A stretch of 64,000 nucleotides of DNA, taken from positions 3,100,001-3,164,000 of the forward strand of contig NZ_PTRA01000001.1 in the NCBI RefSeq assembly GCF_002943425.1, in the 5' to 3' direction. Below, piece after piece: positions 18,232 to 28,915 of the stretch. The notes beneath the pieces were generated by a model. That model ran no database searches and was not told the DNA's origin. It saw only the letters and a program-made list of their open reading frames with translations. This DNA comes from Siphonobacter curvatus. Its GTDB lineage: Bacteria > Bacteroidota > Bacteroidia > Cytophagales > Spirosomataceae. Made by a program: the position numbers and the translations under genes. How positions within the stretch are numbered: position 1 is the first letter of the stretch; each line of letters opens with the position of its first letter.

Positions 18232-19917
18232 TTAATAACCTGAATTTTGCGGGAAAGCTGAGGCACCGCCCGTGGTCCGGTCAATTTGCGTTTGCGGAAT
18301 AGGCCGTAGTGTATGGAATTGCTGAATGTTAGCCGCGTCCGGATTGTACTTTTTCACCCGCTCTACTAAAACGCCCCAGCGTTTTAGGTCGTACCAGCGG
18401 AACATTTCGCCGGCTAACTCGCGTTCGCGTTCTTCCATGATGAACTCCATGGTCAAATCAGAAACTTTGATCTTCATCGCTTCCTGCTGCCCAGGCCAGG
18501 CGGCCCGTACCCGAACGACGTTGATCGCGTCGGTGGCTTCCTGCATTTTACCGAGTTTCAGGTTTGCTTCGGCCAGAATCAAGTACGTTTCTGCCAGTCG
18601 CATCACGAACCAATCGCGGCTCCCCCACTCCGCCGTTACGTCCTGCCGTAGCGGATCGAAGAATTTCTTTAACGGAGGAAACAACGTAGGTCTGTACTGG
18701 CTCGGTACCAATATTTGGTACGGTTTAGCGGCTCGTTGATCCTGTGTCCATTCCACCCCAGGAATAAAGATGGCCGTATCTCCCGCCGCGAACGTAACTT
18801 TCGTTTTCGAGTTGTCGAACACGTTGGTAAACGTACCCGGATTATTCGCATACCAAGTGTCCTTGAACGTTTTCTTATACCGCGAATCTTTGTTACGGTC
18901 CGCCGGATTAAAGACTACGTTCAACATATAATTCGTCGGCATATACCGTTTCCAGGGCCGACCGTTGGCCAAATCCCGCTTCATCCCCGCCTGTACATCG
19001 TACTCATTCCCGAAAAACAAGTGGGTTTGATTCCCATTGTAAATTGTTCCCGTGTTGCTGGAGCTAGGCCCAATGTCCGTCAAGGCATCATTCGTGTACT
19101 GAACGGCAAAAATGATTTCACTATTGACCTGATTCGCCTGATCGTAAACACTGGCAAAGTCGTTTAACAAGGCGTACGAGTAGTTTTTCGTCACATTCTG
19201 AGCGTAGGTCGCAGCCTTGGTGTAATCATCCGCCGCCGCCGCTTCGGAGGTGGCTTTGGTCAGATAAACCCGGGCGAGCAAGTGTTCGCAAGCTCCCTTT
19301 GTAGCCCGACCGTAATCGGACGTAGTGGTAGGCAACTGCGTTACAGCCGCTTCCAAATCAGCCGTGATCGCCGCATAAATGTCCTTAACCGGAGCCCGGT
19401 TAAAGTCTTTTTTCGCTTCTAGGTTTCCCGTTAGCGTTAAAGCAACCGGCCCCCAGTTTTGTACCAATAGGAAGTAATGATGAGCCCGTAGAAACCGTAA
19501 CTCAGCGATCCGTGTGTTTTTACTGGCATCCGCCAAACCAGCCACCTGACCTGCATTGGCTTTATCGATGAGGATGTTCATCGTATTGATCGCCACATAG
19601 AGGTTGTTCCATAAATCCCTCAACAAGTCGACATTGGAGCCAAACTGGGTGGTGTACTGATTCATGTACTTATAACTACCGTCCGCTCCCATGGTGTACG
19701 TATCGGTACCGAATACGGTCAGGTTCGTACCAATTTCACGACCGTAGTAATCCCGTAACGATGCATACGCTGCCCGAACACCGGCTTCAAAACCCGCTGA
19801 TGTATCGTAATACTCCGCTCCTACAGATGAAATGGCTTTTTCATCAAGCAGGTTACTGCACGATTGCCCCGTCAGCATCAGACTGGCAATTAGAAGAGAA
19901 TACACTATTTTTTTCAT
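18232..19917 (-). CDS. SusD/RagB family nutrient-binding lipoprotein
   Basis: The 561-residue protein has lipobox GQSC near residue 20 and a SusD core: NTRIAELRFLRAHHYFLLVQNWGPV in the N-terminal third and EFIMEERERELAGEMFRWYDLKRWG near the C-terminus, both typical of SusD. It forms the surface lid of the SusC transporter encoded 44 bp upstream. No hydrolase or regulator is adjacent, so the ligand is not predictable. Confidence 0.95.
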   Translation of the reverse strand: MKKIVYSLLIASLMLTGQSCSNLLDEKAISSVGAEYYDTSAGFEAGVRAAYASLRDYYGREIGTNLTVFGTDTYTMGADGSYKYMNQYTTQFGSNVDLLRDLWNNLYVAINTMNILIDKANAGQVAGLADASKNTRIAELRFLRAHHYFLLVQNWGPVALTLTGNLEAKKDFNRAPVKDIYAAITADLEAAVTQLPTTTSDYGRATKGACEHLLARVYLTKATSEAAAADDYTKAATYAQNVTKNYSYALLNDFASVYDQANQVNSEIIFAVQYTNDALTDIGPSSSNTGTIYNGNQTHLFFGNEYDVQAGMKRDLANGRPWKRYMPTNYMLNVVFNPADRNKDSRYKKTFKDTWYANNPGTFTNVFDNSKTKVTFAAGDTAIFIPGVEWTQDQRAAKPYQILVPSQYRPTLFPPLKKFFDPLRQDVTAEWGSRDWFVMRLAETYLILAEANLKLGKMQEATDAINVVRVRAAWPGQQEAMKIKVSDLTMEFIMEERERELAGEMFRWYDLKRWGVLVERVKKYNPDAANIQQFHTLRPIPQTQIDRTTGGASAFPQNSGY

Positions 19918-19961
19918 GAATATTTTCCGTTGAAACCGAAATCGGTGTTTTCAATCGTTGG

Positions 19962-22900
19962 CTAAAATTTCGCGTTGATACCGAAGATGAATTGTCGAGC
20001 GGAAGGCGTTTGGCTTTCGGTTACACTATCCACCGTTTCGTTATCAATTCCTTTGTACTTCGACCGATATTCCGAGAAAATGAAGGGTTGCTGAGCCGCT
20101 ATATAGGCCCGCAGACTACTCATTCCGAGCTTCTTCGCAATACCTTCCGTGAAATTGTAACCCAGGTTAATATTCCGGACTTTCAGGAATGTACCGCTGA
20201 AGTAACGTAAGGTACTGGAATAGATAGGCGACTCCTGATTCTGGTTCGGACGAGGGAAATCGTTAGTTGGGTTATTCGGGGTCCAATAATTAATGTTCAG
20301 GTTATTGTAGCGACCCGCCAGCGTATTGAAGGTCTGGTGGAAGGCACTCGTGATAGTGCTCCCTACGCGGGCATACAGGAAGAACGACAGATCAAGTCCT
20401 TTGAAGCTAAAGCGGTTTGTCATACCCGCCGTAAACTTGGGAATCTGCGAACCAATGATCATCCGGTCGTGGTCCGCGTCAATTTTTCCGTCGTTGTTCA
20501 CATCAAGCAATTTTACTTCCCCTACGTTCTGACCGTATTTTTTAGCCAGTTCCTGCTCATCCGTCTGCCAGATACCCACTTTCTTGTAGTCGTAAATGGC
20601 CGTAATGGGTTGTCCAATAAAACGGGCATTTCCAATATCATCCACTTTACCGTTGAACAATTCGCGAATCTGCTCTTTGTTTTTCGTGAATTGTAAATCC
20701 GTGGACCAGCGGAAGCCATTCGCGGCATCGATGTTGATCGTCGACAGCGTAATTTCCAAACCCTGGTTACGAGTTTTACCCACGTTCCGCAGTACGCTTC
20801 CATACCCGCTCGTGAAGGGTAACTGATCGGAAAGTAATAAATCCTTCGTATCAGCCTGATACACTTCGATAGAACCGGCCAGTCTTCCCCGGAAGAAGCT
20901 ATAATCTAAACCAACGTTAGCCGTCGTCGTGGTCTCCCAACGTAAGTTCGGATTTCCGATCACATTAGGACGATAACCGTACGCCCCGATGGTATTCCAG
21001 GCGTATACTGTACGGGATAGCAATGTCTGCGTCTGATACGGGTCAATAGCCGTATTACCAATGGAACCCCAGCTACCCCGAAGTTTCAACTGATCCAGCC
21101 AGCTTACGCCTTTCAGGAATGCCTCGTTGCTCATGTTCCAGCCCAGGGCCAACGAAGGGAAAAAGCCGTATTTGTTATTTTTACCAAACCGCGAAGATCC
21201 ATCGTACCGGCCCGTCAAGGTCAACAGATATCGATCATTGTAGCTGTAGTTAACGCGGGTCATGAATGATTGTAAGGTCCACTGCGTCAGTCCCGTACCT
21301 ACGCCCGCAATCGTCGAGGCTTGACCCAGACTGTAGAATTCCTGGGTAGAAGCGGGAATACCATTCACGTTGATCCGAGCCGTTTCGTAGTTGTCCCGCT
21401 GAATGGAGTGCAGAGCCGTAATGTTCAGATCATGTACTTCGCGGAATTGTTTTTGATACGTCAGGATGTTTTCAAGCGTGTAGTTAAATCCTTGCGAGTA
21501 ATCGGTCATACCGCGAGGATCACCACCCCGACGGTCATTGGTAAACGTACCCCAGAAACGACCAAAGCGGCGGTTGGTGAAATCCGGTCCGAAATTGAGT
21601 CGGTACTTGAGTCCGTCTACGATATTCCATTCCCCGTAGAGGCTGTTGAAAATGCGGATCGTTTTCGTTTCGGCGATGTTGGCTCCGGGTACCACTTCTG
21701 CTGCCGGGTTTGACTGCAATCCATCCGAGGTAGGTAGAAAAATCAGGTTGCCGTTGTCATCGTAGGGTTTTCCCAGCGGATTTTCCCGTAAGGTTAATCC
21801 CAGCGGGTTAAAACCATTACCACCACCCGGATAGAACGTATCATTCCCATTCCCAACGCTGTATACGGCGAAAGTCGACGTACCTACTTTAATGCGTTTG
21901 GTAATCTGGTGGTCCAGATTGACCCGGAAGGAGTACCGCGTAAAATCCTGCGTTTTGATGATCCCTTTGTCCTGGAAGAAGTTACCCGAAATAGCAAACT
22001 GCGTTTTTTCACTACCGCCTTGTACACCTAACTGGTGACTCTGAATTTGCCCCGTACGGAAGATATACGACTGGTAATCAGTCGTACGATTGTTAGCGAT
22101 ACCATCCAATTCTACGGCTTCGAAGAGTTTGCTGTCCGCAGCGGGATCTGAATCACTGTATCGACCAACGGCCCGACGAGATTCGCGTTTGTACTCGGCG
22201 AATTCAGCCCCGTTCATGACATCAATTTTACCCAGTACTTGTGAAATACCGTAATAGCCATCGTAGCTCACGATCGTTTTGCCGGTAGTACCCCGACGGG
22301 TCGTGACGATCACAACGCCGTTGGCTCCCCGAGATCCGTAGATAGCGGTTGCTGAGGCATCTTTCAGTACCTCCATCGACTGAATATCGTTCGGGTTCAG
22401 ATCGTCAATACCACCCGCCAATGGAATTCCATCAACTACGTACAAAGGATCATTAGAAGCGTTGATCGAGCGACGCCCGCGAATCCGTACGGTAACGCCC
22501 GCTCCGGGTCTACTACCCGATTGTACGACATCAACCCCGGCGGCCCGGCCCTGTAAGGCCTGCCGGGCGTTCGTAATAGGCAATTCAGCGATTTCTTTGG
22601 AACTTACAGAAGAAATGGCTCCCGTTAACTGGCTCTTTTTTTGAGTTCCGTAGCCAACGACTACGACTTCCGACAATTCAGCCGACGAAGACGGAATAAC
22701 TAATTCCAGTGAGTTTTGATTGCCCACGGGGAATTCCCGCGTAAGATAACCTACGGAAGAAACCACCAGCGTAGCATTTTCGGGTACGCTTAAGGTAAAG
22801 CGACCTTCGGCATTTGTTACGGCTCCCCGCGTAGTTCCTTTGACTGAAACGCTGGCTCCGGGAATGGGTTGCGTATCATCTCCGGTAACTCGACCACTGA

Positions 22901-22970
22901 TGGGGCGATCCTGAGCAAATACATTCCAACCAAGTCCGAGCAAAAATAGACTTAGTAATAGGTTCTTCAT
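19962..22970 (-). CDS. SusC/RagA family TonB-linked outer membrane protein
   Basis: The protein has 1002 residues with a signal peptide ending at VFAQD (about residue 20), a carboxypeptidase-like domain (PISGRVTGDDTQPIPGASVS), a plug with YGSRGANGVVIVTTRRG, and a beta-barrel ending in FGINAKF. It imports nutrients with TonB energy in partnership with the SusD downstream. Length is usual. The 245 bp upstream are AT-rich, with no exact TAnnTTTG box in the correct direction that I can find. Confidence 0.96.
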   Translation of the reverse strand: MKNLLLSLFLLGLGWNVFAQDRPISGRVTGDDTQPIPGASVSVKGTTRGAVTNAEGRFTLSVPENATLVVSSVGYLTREFPVGNQNSLELVIPSSSAELSEVVVVGYGTQKKSQLTGAISSVSSKEIAELPITNARQALQGRAAGVDVVQSGSRPGAGVTVRIRGRRSINASNDPLYVVDGIPLAGGIDDLNPNDIQSMEVLKDASATAIYGSRGANGVVIVTTRRGTTGKTIVSYDGYYGISQVLGKIDVMNGAEFAEYKRESRRAVGRYSDSDPAADSKLFEAVELDGIANNRTTDYQSYIFRTGQIQSHQLGVQGGSEKTQFAISGNFFQDKGIIKTQDFTRYSFRVNLDHQITKRIKVGTSTFAVYSVGNGNDTFYPGGGNGFNPLGLTLRENPLGKPYDDNGNLIFLPTSDGLQSNPAAEVVPGANIAETKTIRIFNSLYGEWNIVDGLKYRLNFGPDFTNRRFGRFWGTFTNDRRGGDPRGMTDYSQGFNYTLENILTYQKQFREVHDLNITALHSIQRDNYETARINVNGIPASTQEFYSLGQASTIAGVGTGLTQWTLQSFMTRVNYSYNDRYLLTLTGRYDGSSRFGKNNKYGFFPSLALGWNMSNEAFLKGVSWLDQLKLRGSWGSIGNTAIDPYQTQTLLSRTVYAWNTIGAYGYRPNVIGNPNLRWETTTTANVGLDYSFFRGRLAGSIEVYQADTKDLLLSDQLPFTSGYGSVLRNVGKTRNQGLEITLSTINIDAANGFRWSTDLQFTKNKEQIRELFNGKVDDIGNARFIGQPITAIYDYKKVGIWQTDEQELAKKYGQNVGEVKLLDVNNDGKIDADHDRMIIGSQIPKFTAGMTNRFSFKGLDLSFFLYARVGSTITSAFHQTFNTLAGRYNNLNINYWTPNNPTNDFPRPNQNQESPIYSSTLRYFSGTFLKVRNINLGYNFTEGIAKKLGMSSLRAYIAAQQPFIFSEYRSKYKGIDNETVDSVTESQTPSARQFIFGINAKF

Positions 22971-23117
22971 ACAAGGGTAGAGGTTATCGTTTAAGTTAGT
23001 CTGATAGATTACATCGCTAAAATGACCTCTTTTGTCTCTACAAACCCTTATTTTTTAAACTTTTCAAAGAAAAAATTTAATATAAGTACTTATTAAATAA
23101 AATAATGATTTAAATAA

Positions 23118-23166
23118 TACAATACAAAAGGCCCTAATCAAGTAGATTAGGGCCTTTTGTATTGTA
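23118..23166 (-). terminator. Strong terminator after the BatA-type gene
   Basis: Arms 23118-23139 and 23145-23166 give a perfect 22-bp stem with a 5-nt loop. AT-rich outer arms and a GC core (AAAAGGCCC/GGGCCTTTT) give T runs in both directions, but the natural use is for the minus-strand gene ending at 23216. Confidence 0.85.
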
Positions 23167-23215
23167 AAAATATAACTTGGAAGAAGTATTTAATTTACTA
23201 GAAGTCAGTGGTTTA

Positions 23216-25261
23216 TTAGCCTTTCATCCATCGTACCAGAGCAATTTCGGTAAATAAAAAAATTAAAGCAGCGATGATGAACCACTTCCAGAGGTCTTTT
23301 CCCACGTGTTGTTCTTTATAGGCCGAAGCAACATCTGCTTTATTCACGTTATCGAATACCTGTACATTTTTACGATCTTTAAAAATGGCTCGTAACTCAT
23401 CCGGCGTGTACACCTGCATTTGCGATTCTTCATGGCCGTGGTTAAGGGCCAGCAAACGTACCAGCTGATTATTCAGCCGCAATTCGTAATAGCCTGATTC
23501 CAGGGCTGTACTACTTTGGCTCGACTGCGGTAATTCCAGATGCATTTGTGTACCAATCATCCGCTGTACTGGAATAAGTTCCAGTTTGTCTTTACGCAAT
23601 TGGTACACTGCATTCTTAGGGCTACCCGTTACATCGAGTATGAGATCTTTCGATTCAAAGGAATAAGCAATGGGCTCTTGGCGTACACTTAAAGCAGCAA
23701 TCTTGTAAAAAATGGGGAGGAACAACGCATGCTGAGCAAAATCACCGTACGTTGCTTCCAAGGGTGCCGCTAAGACATACACCCGCCCTTCACCGGATTT
23801 TGAGGAAGTCAGAAAGGGCTCGCCGGATTTAAAACTCAATAACTTATCGCCTACGGCTTGCCAGGACCATACAGCTGTGGCCGCTGGCATCGTTACTTGT
23901 TCCTTGCGAGTGGTCTCATCAAAAATGTCGCTAAAGAACGGATTTTGCCGGGAAGGCTCCGCCAGAAAAGTAGGTAACGAAGGCTGCCCCTGGATTGAAG
24001 CTATATTCTGAATACCCACTCCATTCAGCCAGGAACTATTACTAACCCGAGCGGGTGGGATGATGACCAAACTTCCGCCCCCCTGTACAAAGCGTTGTAA
24101 CTCGGTCAGTAAGCTTCCTTCCACCCGATCCACCCCTTCGAGTACGATGACGTTGGCAGCCTGAAATTTCCCAACGTCGACATTACTTACTGAAAAATTC
24201 TGTTGCTGAAAGAGGCTATCATTCGCAAAAACATTCGCAACAAAATTGCCTGATTTCTGACCATACACCTGAACCACGTTGATACGGGGAGCCGCATTGA
24301 GCACGAAGTAGTAATCATTGTCAAACAGTACCGGGGAATCCTCGAAGGTAATCTGACCCCGTTTGAAACCCTTTCCGCGTACGGTAAAATTGAACGTAGT
24401 CTGCACGTAGTTTTCAGCGGGAATCGAGACAATTTGCGTAGCTACTTGCGTTTCATCGAGTAACAGTTTAATGCCCAGATTTTCAACCGGCTTCGTGCCT
24501 GAATTACGAAGGCGTACGGTTACTACGTTGGACTGCATTTCCCGAATAAAGGGTGTATTCAACCACAGCGTATCTACAAAGACGTTTTGGGTAGCGGTTC
24601 CCTGCACAGGTACCAAAAAAAGCTGGGTACTGGAATCGGGTACTAACTTCTGTAAATCCCCCGTCGTTGATTTCTGAAAGTCTGAAAACCAAAACAATTG
24701 ATTTTTACCGGTACTATGGGCGGAGGCTAGTTGCTGTTGCCGTCGGTATACGCTTTCGAGCGAGCGACCCGCTGAAGCAAAATCAACGGAAGCCAATCGG
24801 TCCCGTAACTTCTGACTTCCCTGCAAGGCGTGTTCTTCCGCCCCAAACGTATTGGTAATCAGTTGTAAGGTGGGAGCATTCGGAAAATTTCCCAGTAATT
24901 CCTCCACTTTGGTAGCGGCTACATCGAGCAAACGACGATTGTCCACTAAGTTTTGCATCGATAGCGAGTTATCCAGGTAAATGCTGGTAACGCCATCCCG
25001 GCTCACGCCCGTCGTTTGGCTGGCAGGAATAAAGGGTTGGGCAAAAGCCAGAGCCAAACAAACCAATGCCAATATACGAGCCGCCATAATCAGCCAGTGC
25101 TTCAGGCGTCGAAAGCTACTGGTGGTCGTATTAATCTGTTTAAGGAAGCTGACGTTGGTGAAATACACTCGTTTGACTCGCCGGAAATTAAATAGGTGAA
25201 TCAGTACCGGAATAGCGGCGGCCAAGAGTCCCCAAAGAAAAGCAGGATACAAAAACTGCAT
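23216..25261 (-). CDS. BatA/vWA-type membrane protein
   Basis: The 681-residue protein starts with the BatA N-terminal domain (FLYPAFLWGLLAAAIPVLIH, then FNFRRVKRVYFTNVSFL) including a first membrane helix, a second helix near residue 65 (LALVCLALAFAQPF), and a vWA-like segment with a partial MIDAS motif YLDNSLSM. A large periplasmic part with CARDB-like beta domains follows, and a last helix (WFIIAALIFLFTEIALV) ends the protein. Similar proteins accompany Bat operons and DUF4159 proteins in Bacteroidota and are thought to act in envelope stress or assembly; function is unproven. It lies 229 bp after infB, behind a terminator, so it is probably a separate unit. Confidence 0.85.
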   Translation of the reverse strand: MQFLYPAFLWGLLAAAIPVLIHLFNFRRVKRVYFTNVSFLKQINTTTSSFRRLKHWLIMAARILALVCLALAFAQPFIPASQTTGVSRDGVTSIYLDNSLSMQNLVDNRRLLDVAATKVEELLGNFPNAPTLQLITNTFGAEEHALQGSQKLRDRLASVDFASAGRSLESVYRRQQQLASAHSTGKNQLFWFSDFQKSTTGDLQKLVPDSSTQLFLVPVQGTATQNVFVDTLWLNTPFIREMQSNVVTVRLRNSGTKPVENLGIKLLLDETQVATQIVSIPAENYVQTTFNFTVRGKGFKRGQITFEDSPVLFDNDYYFVLNAAPRINVVQVYGQKSGNFVANVFANDSLFQQQNFSVSNVDVGKFQAANVIVLEGVDRVEGSLLTELQRFVQGGGSLVIIPPARVSNSSWLNGVGIQNIASIQGQPSLPTFLAEPSRQNPFFSDIFDETTRKEQVTMPAATAVWSWQAVGDKLLSFKSGEPFLTSSKSGEGRVYVLAAPLEATYGDFAQHALFLPIFYKIAALSVRQEPIAYSFESKDLILDVTGSPKNAVYQLRKDKLELIPVQRMIGTQMHLELPQSSQSSTALESGYYELRLNNQLVRLLALNHGHEESQMQVYTPDELRAIFKDRKNVQVFDNVNKADVASAYKEQHVGKDLWKWFIIAALIFLFTEIALVRWMKG

Positions 25262-25369
25262 AAATACGACGTGTCAGCTATGGAAGGCGATCGGGCAGGA
25301 TGCTTCCGTGAAATGTTAGGTCCCCAGAGTCGGATTCCTGAAATAACTAAAAATATAGCGTATAAACGA

Positions 25370-25402
25370 AAAAGCCTTCACCCAAGTTGGATGAAGGCTT
25401 TT
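25370..25402 (-). terminator. Intrinsic terminator after infB
   Basis: AAAAGCCTTCA (25370-25380) pairs with TGAAGGCTTTT (25392-25402), extended by two inner GC pairs. On the minus strand the stem is followed by T-rich sequence. It closes the rimP-nusA-infB operon. Confidence 0.8.
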
Positions 25403-25489
25403 ATTTTGTTACTAGTTTTCAGTTGTTTGTTTTCGTTGACCGAAGATTTTTGACGAGTCCTCTGACCACTTACAACCCTCAACTATTGC

Positions 25490-28400
25490 TTATAACTTCC
25501 GTTTTACTTCCTGCATTTCGAAGCATTCGATGGTATCGCCTACTTCCAGGTCGTTGAAGTTTTTGATGCTCAGACCACATTCATAACCAAATTTCACTTC
25601 GGATACGTCGTCTTTGAAACGTTTCAGGGCCTGAATCTCTCCTTCGTGGATCACGATGAAGTCGCGGATTACGCGGATTTTGTTGTTCCGTTTCACCGTA
25701 CCTTCGGTTACATAGCAACCCGCAACGGTACCGATTTTGGAAATCCGGAATACTTCGCGAATGTCGATGTTGGCCGTAACCACTTCCTGGAATTCGGGTT
25801 CCAGCAGACCTTCCATGGCTTTCTTGATGTCCTCGATTGCCTGGTAGATGATGGAGTAATTCCGAATTTCGATTTGTTCCTGATCGGCTAAACGACGAGC
25901 GTTGAGCGAAGGACGAACCTGGAAGGCTACGACTACGGCATCCCCGGCAGAGGCTAACATCACGTCGGATTCAGTTACCTGACCTACGCCCTTATGGATG
26001 ATGTTAACATTAACTTCAGCCGTCGAAAGTTTAAGCAGCGAATCGGAAAGTGCTTCCACAGAACCATCCACGTCCCCTTTAACGATGACGTTAAGCTCTT
26101 TGAAGTTTCCAATCGCTTTCCGACGACCAATCTCTTCCAGCGTAATGTGCTTACGGGTACGGAGGGATTGTTCACGCAGTAATTGCTCCCGTTTGTTCGC
26201 AATTTCGCGGGCGTCACGCTCCGTTTCCATCATATTCACTTTATCACCAGCCGTGGGAGCACCGCTCAAACCTAAGACCTGTACAGGTGTAGAAGGCCCT
26301 ACCGATTTGACGCGTTGGCCTTTGTCGTCGAACATGGCCTTCACTTTACCGAAGAACGGTCCAGCCAGCATGACATCACCCACACTCATCGTACCATTTT
26401 GTACCAGAATGTTTGCAACATAACCGCGACCTTTATCCAAGGAAGCTTCGACTACCGTACCTACGCCACGTTTGTTAGGATTGGCTTTCAGATCAAGTAA
26501 CTCGGCTTCGAGCAATACTTTTTCCAGCAATTCATCAATACCTAAACCGCTTTTCGAAGAGATTTCCTGGGTTTGGAAACGTCCACCCCACTCTTCGACC
26601 AGGATATTCATTTGCGACAGGCCTTCACGGATTTTCTCCGTATTGGCACCGGGCTTATCTACTTTCGAGAAAGCAAATACCATCGGTACACCCGCATTCT
26701 GGGCGTGGTTGATGGCTTCCCGGGTTTGGGGCATCACGCTGTCGTCCGCTGCAATTACGATAATGGCAACGTCCGTCAGTTTAGCTCCCCGAGCACGCAT
26801 GGCCGTAAAGGCTTCGTGACCTGGGGTATCCAAGAACGCGATTTCGCGACCGTCGTTTGTTTTTACTTTATACGAACCAATGTGCTGGGTAATACCACCG
26901 GCTTCACCCGAAGCAACTTTCGTTTTACGAATATAATCCAGTAAGGAGGTCTTACCGTGGTCAACGTGACCCATGATCGTAACTACCGGAGCACGAGGTA
27001 CTAAGCTTTCCGGAGCGTCTTCTTCTTCAATCAGAGCTGATTCAACCTCTTCTTCGGCAGAGATGAATTGAACATCGAATCCAAATTCATCCGCAATGAT
27101 GGCGATGGCTTCTGCATCGAGACGTTGGTTGATGGATACGAACATACCCATGTTCATACACGTCTGAATGATGTCGTTGATCGAAACGTCCATCAAGGAT
27201 GCCAAGTCGCTGGCCGATACGAATTCGGTTACCTTCAGGATTTTTTCCTGTTCGAGTTCGTGCTGTTCGGCTTCCTCCCGGCGGCGAGCCCGATCCTGGC
27301 GACGTTCCCGACGACGATCTGCACCAAAGTTTTGCTTTTTGGCACCACCACCGCCCATCTGGGCCATCGTGTTCTTTACATTATCGCGTACTTCCGTTTT
27401 CGAAGGCTCATCGCGACGGTTACCACCCCGGTTATTATTATTCCGGTTGTTATTGTTGCGATTGTTGTTGTTATTATTACCTCCGCCCTGGTTGTTGTTC
27501 TGAGACTGGTTATTGTTCGCAGCGTTGTTGTTATTGTTGTTGCGATCCTGTCCCTGATTCCGATCCTGGTTATTGGAATTCTGATTCCCCTGATTTCCGC
27601 CCTGACGATTTTGGTTATTATTCTGGCGGTTATTAGGTTCGTTGCTGTTCGCGTTATTAGCGTTAGAGCGAGCCTGATTACGGTCCTGCTCTACAGGCTT
27701 AATACGCTTGCGTTTCTTTTTCTCGTTGTTCGAATTACCGCCACGGTTATTATTACCGCGGTTATCCTGTTTCGTTGGTAATTCGATTTTACCCAGCACG
27801 GTCAACCCTTTTAATCGATCGGCTTTTGCTTCAATCAATTCGGGCGGTGTGGCGGGAGGTGTTTCTGTCTTCACTTCCGGTTTTGGCTCTGGCTTTGGTT
27901 CTTGTTTGGTTTCTGGCCTTTGCTTCTGAAAATCTTTACGCTCGTTTGGTCCACCAAAACGAGGGTTTTGCGGTGGAGTACCGGCCGAGTTATTGGTTCG
28001 CTCGGGCGTTTGAGCTTTCTTTTCAGGCTCCTGCTTAGCAGCAGAGGCAGGCTCTACCACCGTAGCCACCGGGGGCGTTGCTACAACAGTAGGTTCAGGC
28101 TTTATTTCAGCGACAGGTTGAGGAGTTACTACGGGCTGTGGAGCTGGCGTTTCCACCTTCGCTTCCACTTTAGGTTCCGGTTTAACGGGCTCTGCCACGA
28201 CGGGTTTTTCAACCACAGGCTCGGGGGCAGCAGCAGGTACTACCGGTTTCTCAGCTACGGGCTGGGGTTTCGGCTCCTCGGGTTTTACGTCCGGTGCCTT
28301 TTCTGCCGCGGGTGTTTCCACCTTGGGTGCAGGAGGTAGGGCTGGTGCCGCAGGTTCCGCGGGTGAAGCTGCCGGAACAACGGGTTTACCCGTGCTCAGG

Positions 28401-28792
28401 TCAATCTTACCCAGCACTTTTAATCCTTGTAACCGAGGTTCTTCTTTGGCTGGCTCCTGAGGCTTCGTTTCTTCAACTACAGGAGTAGCGGCCGCTTCTT
28501 CCGACTTCTGACGGAAATACAGGGGCAAATCATCATCAGCCTTAGGACGAGCCGTCGCGGCGGGTTCAGCTGGCTTAGGTCCTTCTTTCAGCAAGTCAGG
28601 AGCACTAAATTCTTTTGCCAATACTTGGAGTTGTTCTCCCGTCAGTTTGGTATTGGGATTGTTGTCAATTTTAAATCCTTTGGCCGATAGTCGATCCACA
28701 ATGGTTCCCATGCCCACGTTGATCTTTCGTGCCGCCACATTTAAACGCATTGTTTGGATCTCTTCTGCCATGTTACTGTCTGAATTCGTCAA
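25490..28792 (-). CDS. infB: Translation initiation factor IF-2
   Basis: The 1100-residue GTPase places fMet-tRNA on the 30S subunit. The IF2 N-terminal domain is seen at the start ([21 protein letters not shown]), followed by about 350 residues of Pro/Glu/Ala repeats and a striking Asn/Gln/Arg/Gly-rich tract (about residues 340-470), then the second IF2_N domain and the G domain: G1 [10 protein letters not shown]3 DTPGHEAF, G4 SKVD. Domains 2-4 end at the C-terminus. The factor is longer than E. coli IF-2 (890) because of the linker. An internal ATG seven codons in (28771, [10 protein letters not shown]) matches the usual family start and may be the true one. It is the last gene of rimP-nusA-infB. 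Confidence 0.97.
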   Translation of the reverse strand: MTNSDSNMAEEIQTMRLNVAARKINVGMGTIVDRLSAKGFKIDNNPNTKLTGEQLQVLAKEFSAPDLLKEGPKPAEPAATARPKADDDLPLYFRQKSEEAAATPVVEETKPQEPAKEEPRLQGLKVLGKIDLSTGKPVVPAASPAEPAAPALPPAPKVETPAAEKAPDVKPEEPKPQPVAEKPVVPAAAPEPVVEKPVVAEPVKPEPKVEAKVETPAPQPVVTPQPVAEIKPEPTVVATPPVATVVEPASAAKQEPEKKAQTPERTNNSAGTPPQNPRFGGPNERKDFQKQRPETKQEPKPEPKPEVKTETPPATPPELIEAKADRLKGLTVLGKIELPTKQDNRGNNNRGGNSNNEKKKRKRIKPVEQDRNQARSNANNANSNEPNNRQNNNQNRQGGNQGNQNSNNQDRNQGQDRNNNNNNAANNNQSQNNNQGGGNNNNNNRNNNNRNNNNRGGNRRDEPSKTEVRDNVKNTMAQMGGGGAKKQNFGADRRRERRQDRARRREEAEQHELEQEKILKVTEFVSASDLASLMDVSINDIIQTCMNMGMFVSINQRLDAEAIAIIADEFGFDVQFISAEEEVESALIEEEDAPESLVPRAPVVTIMGHVDHGKTSLLDYIRKTKVASGEAGGITQHIGSYKVKTNDGREIAFLDTPGHEAFTAMRARGAKLTDVAIIVIAADDSVMPQTREAINHAQNAGVPMVFAFSKVDKPGANTEKIREGLSQMNILVEEWGGRFQTQEISSKSGLGIDELLEKVLLEAELLDLKANPNKRGVGTVVEASLDKGRGYVANILVQNGTMSVGDVMLAGPFFGKVKAMFDDKGQRVKSVGPSTPVQVLGLSGAPTAGDKVNMMETERDAREIANKREQLLREQSLRTRKHITLEEIGRRKAIGNFKELNVIVKGDVDGSVEALSDSLLKLSTAEVNVNIIHKGVGQVTESDVMLASAGDAVVVAFQVRPSLNARRLADQEQIEIRNYSIIYQAIEDIKKAMEGLLEPEFQEVVTANIDIREVFRISKIGTVAGCYVTEGTVKRNNKIRVIRDFIVIHEGEIQALKRFKDDVSEVKFGYECGLSIKNFNDLEVGDTIECFEMQEVKRKL

Positions 28793-28915
28793 AACGAGTG
28801 GTTTATAAGTAAGAGTTTAGGGTGTTTTGAATACGGTATAGTGCGTAACGGATCTTGTTCAGATGGTTACGCACTATATATCCCATAGCTCGTAACCGTT
28901 AAACCTCCGTTTGCA

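Noticed and set aside
27068-27781. Long plus-strand open frame opposite infB
   Set aside because: It is the reverse of the Asn/Arg-rich tract of IF-2; the biased codons on the opposite strand (Val/Ile-rich) avoid stops by composition. No start signal or family.
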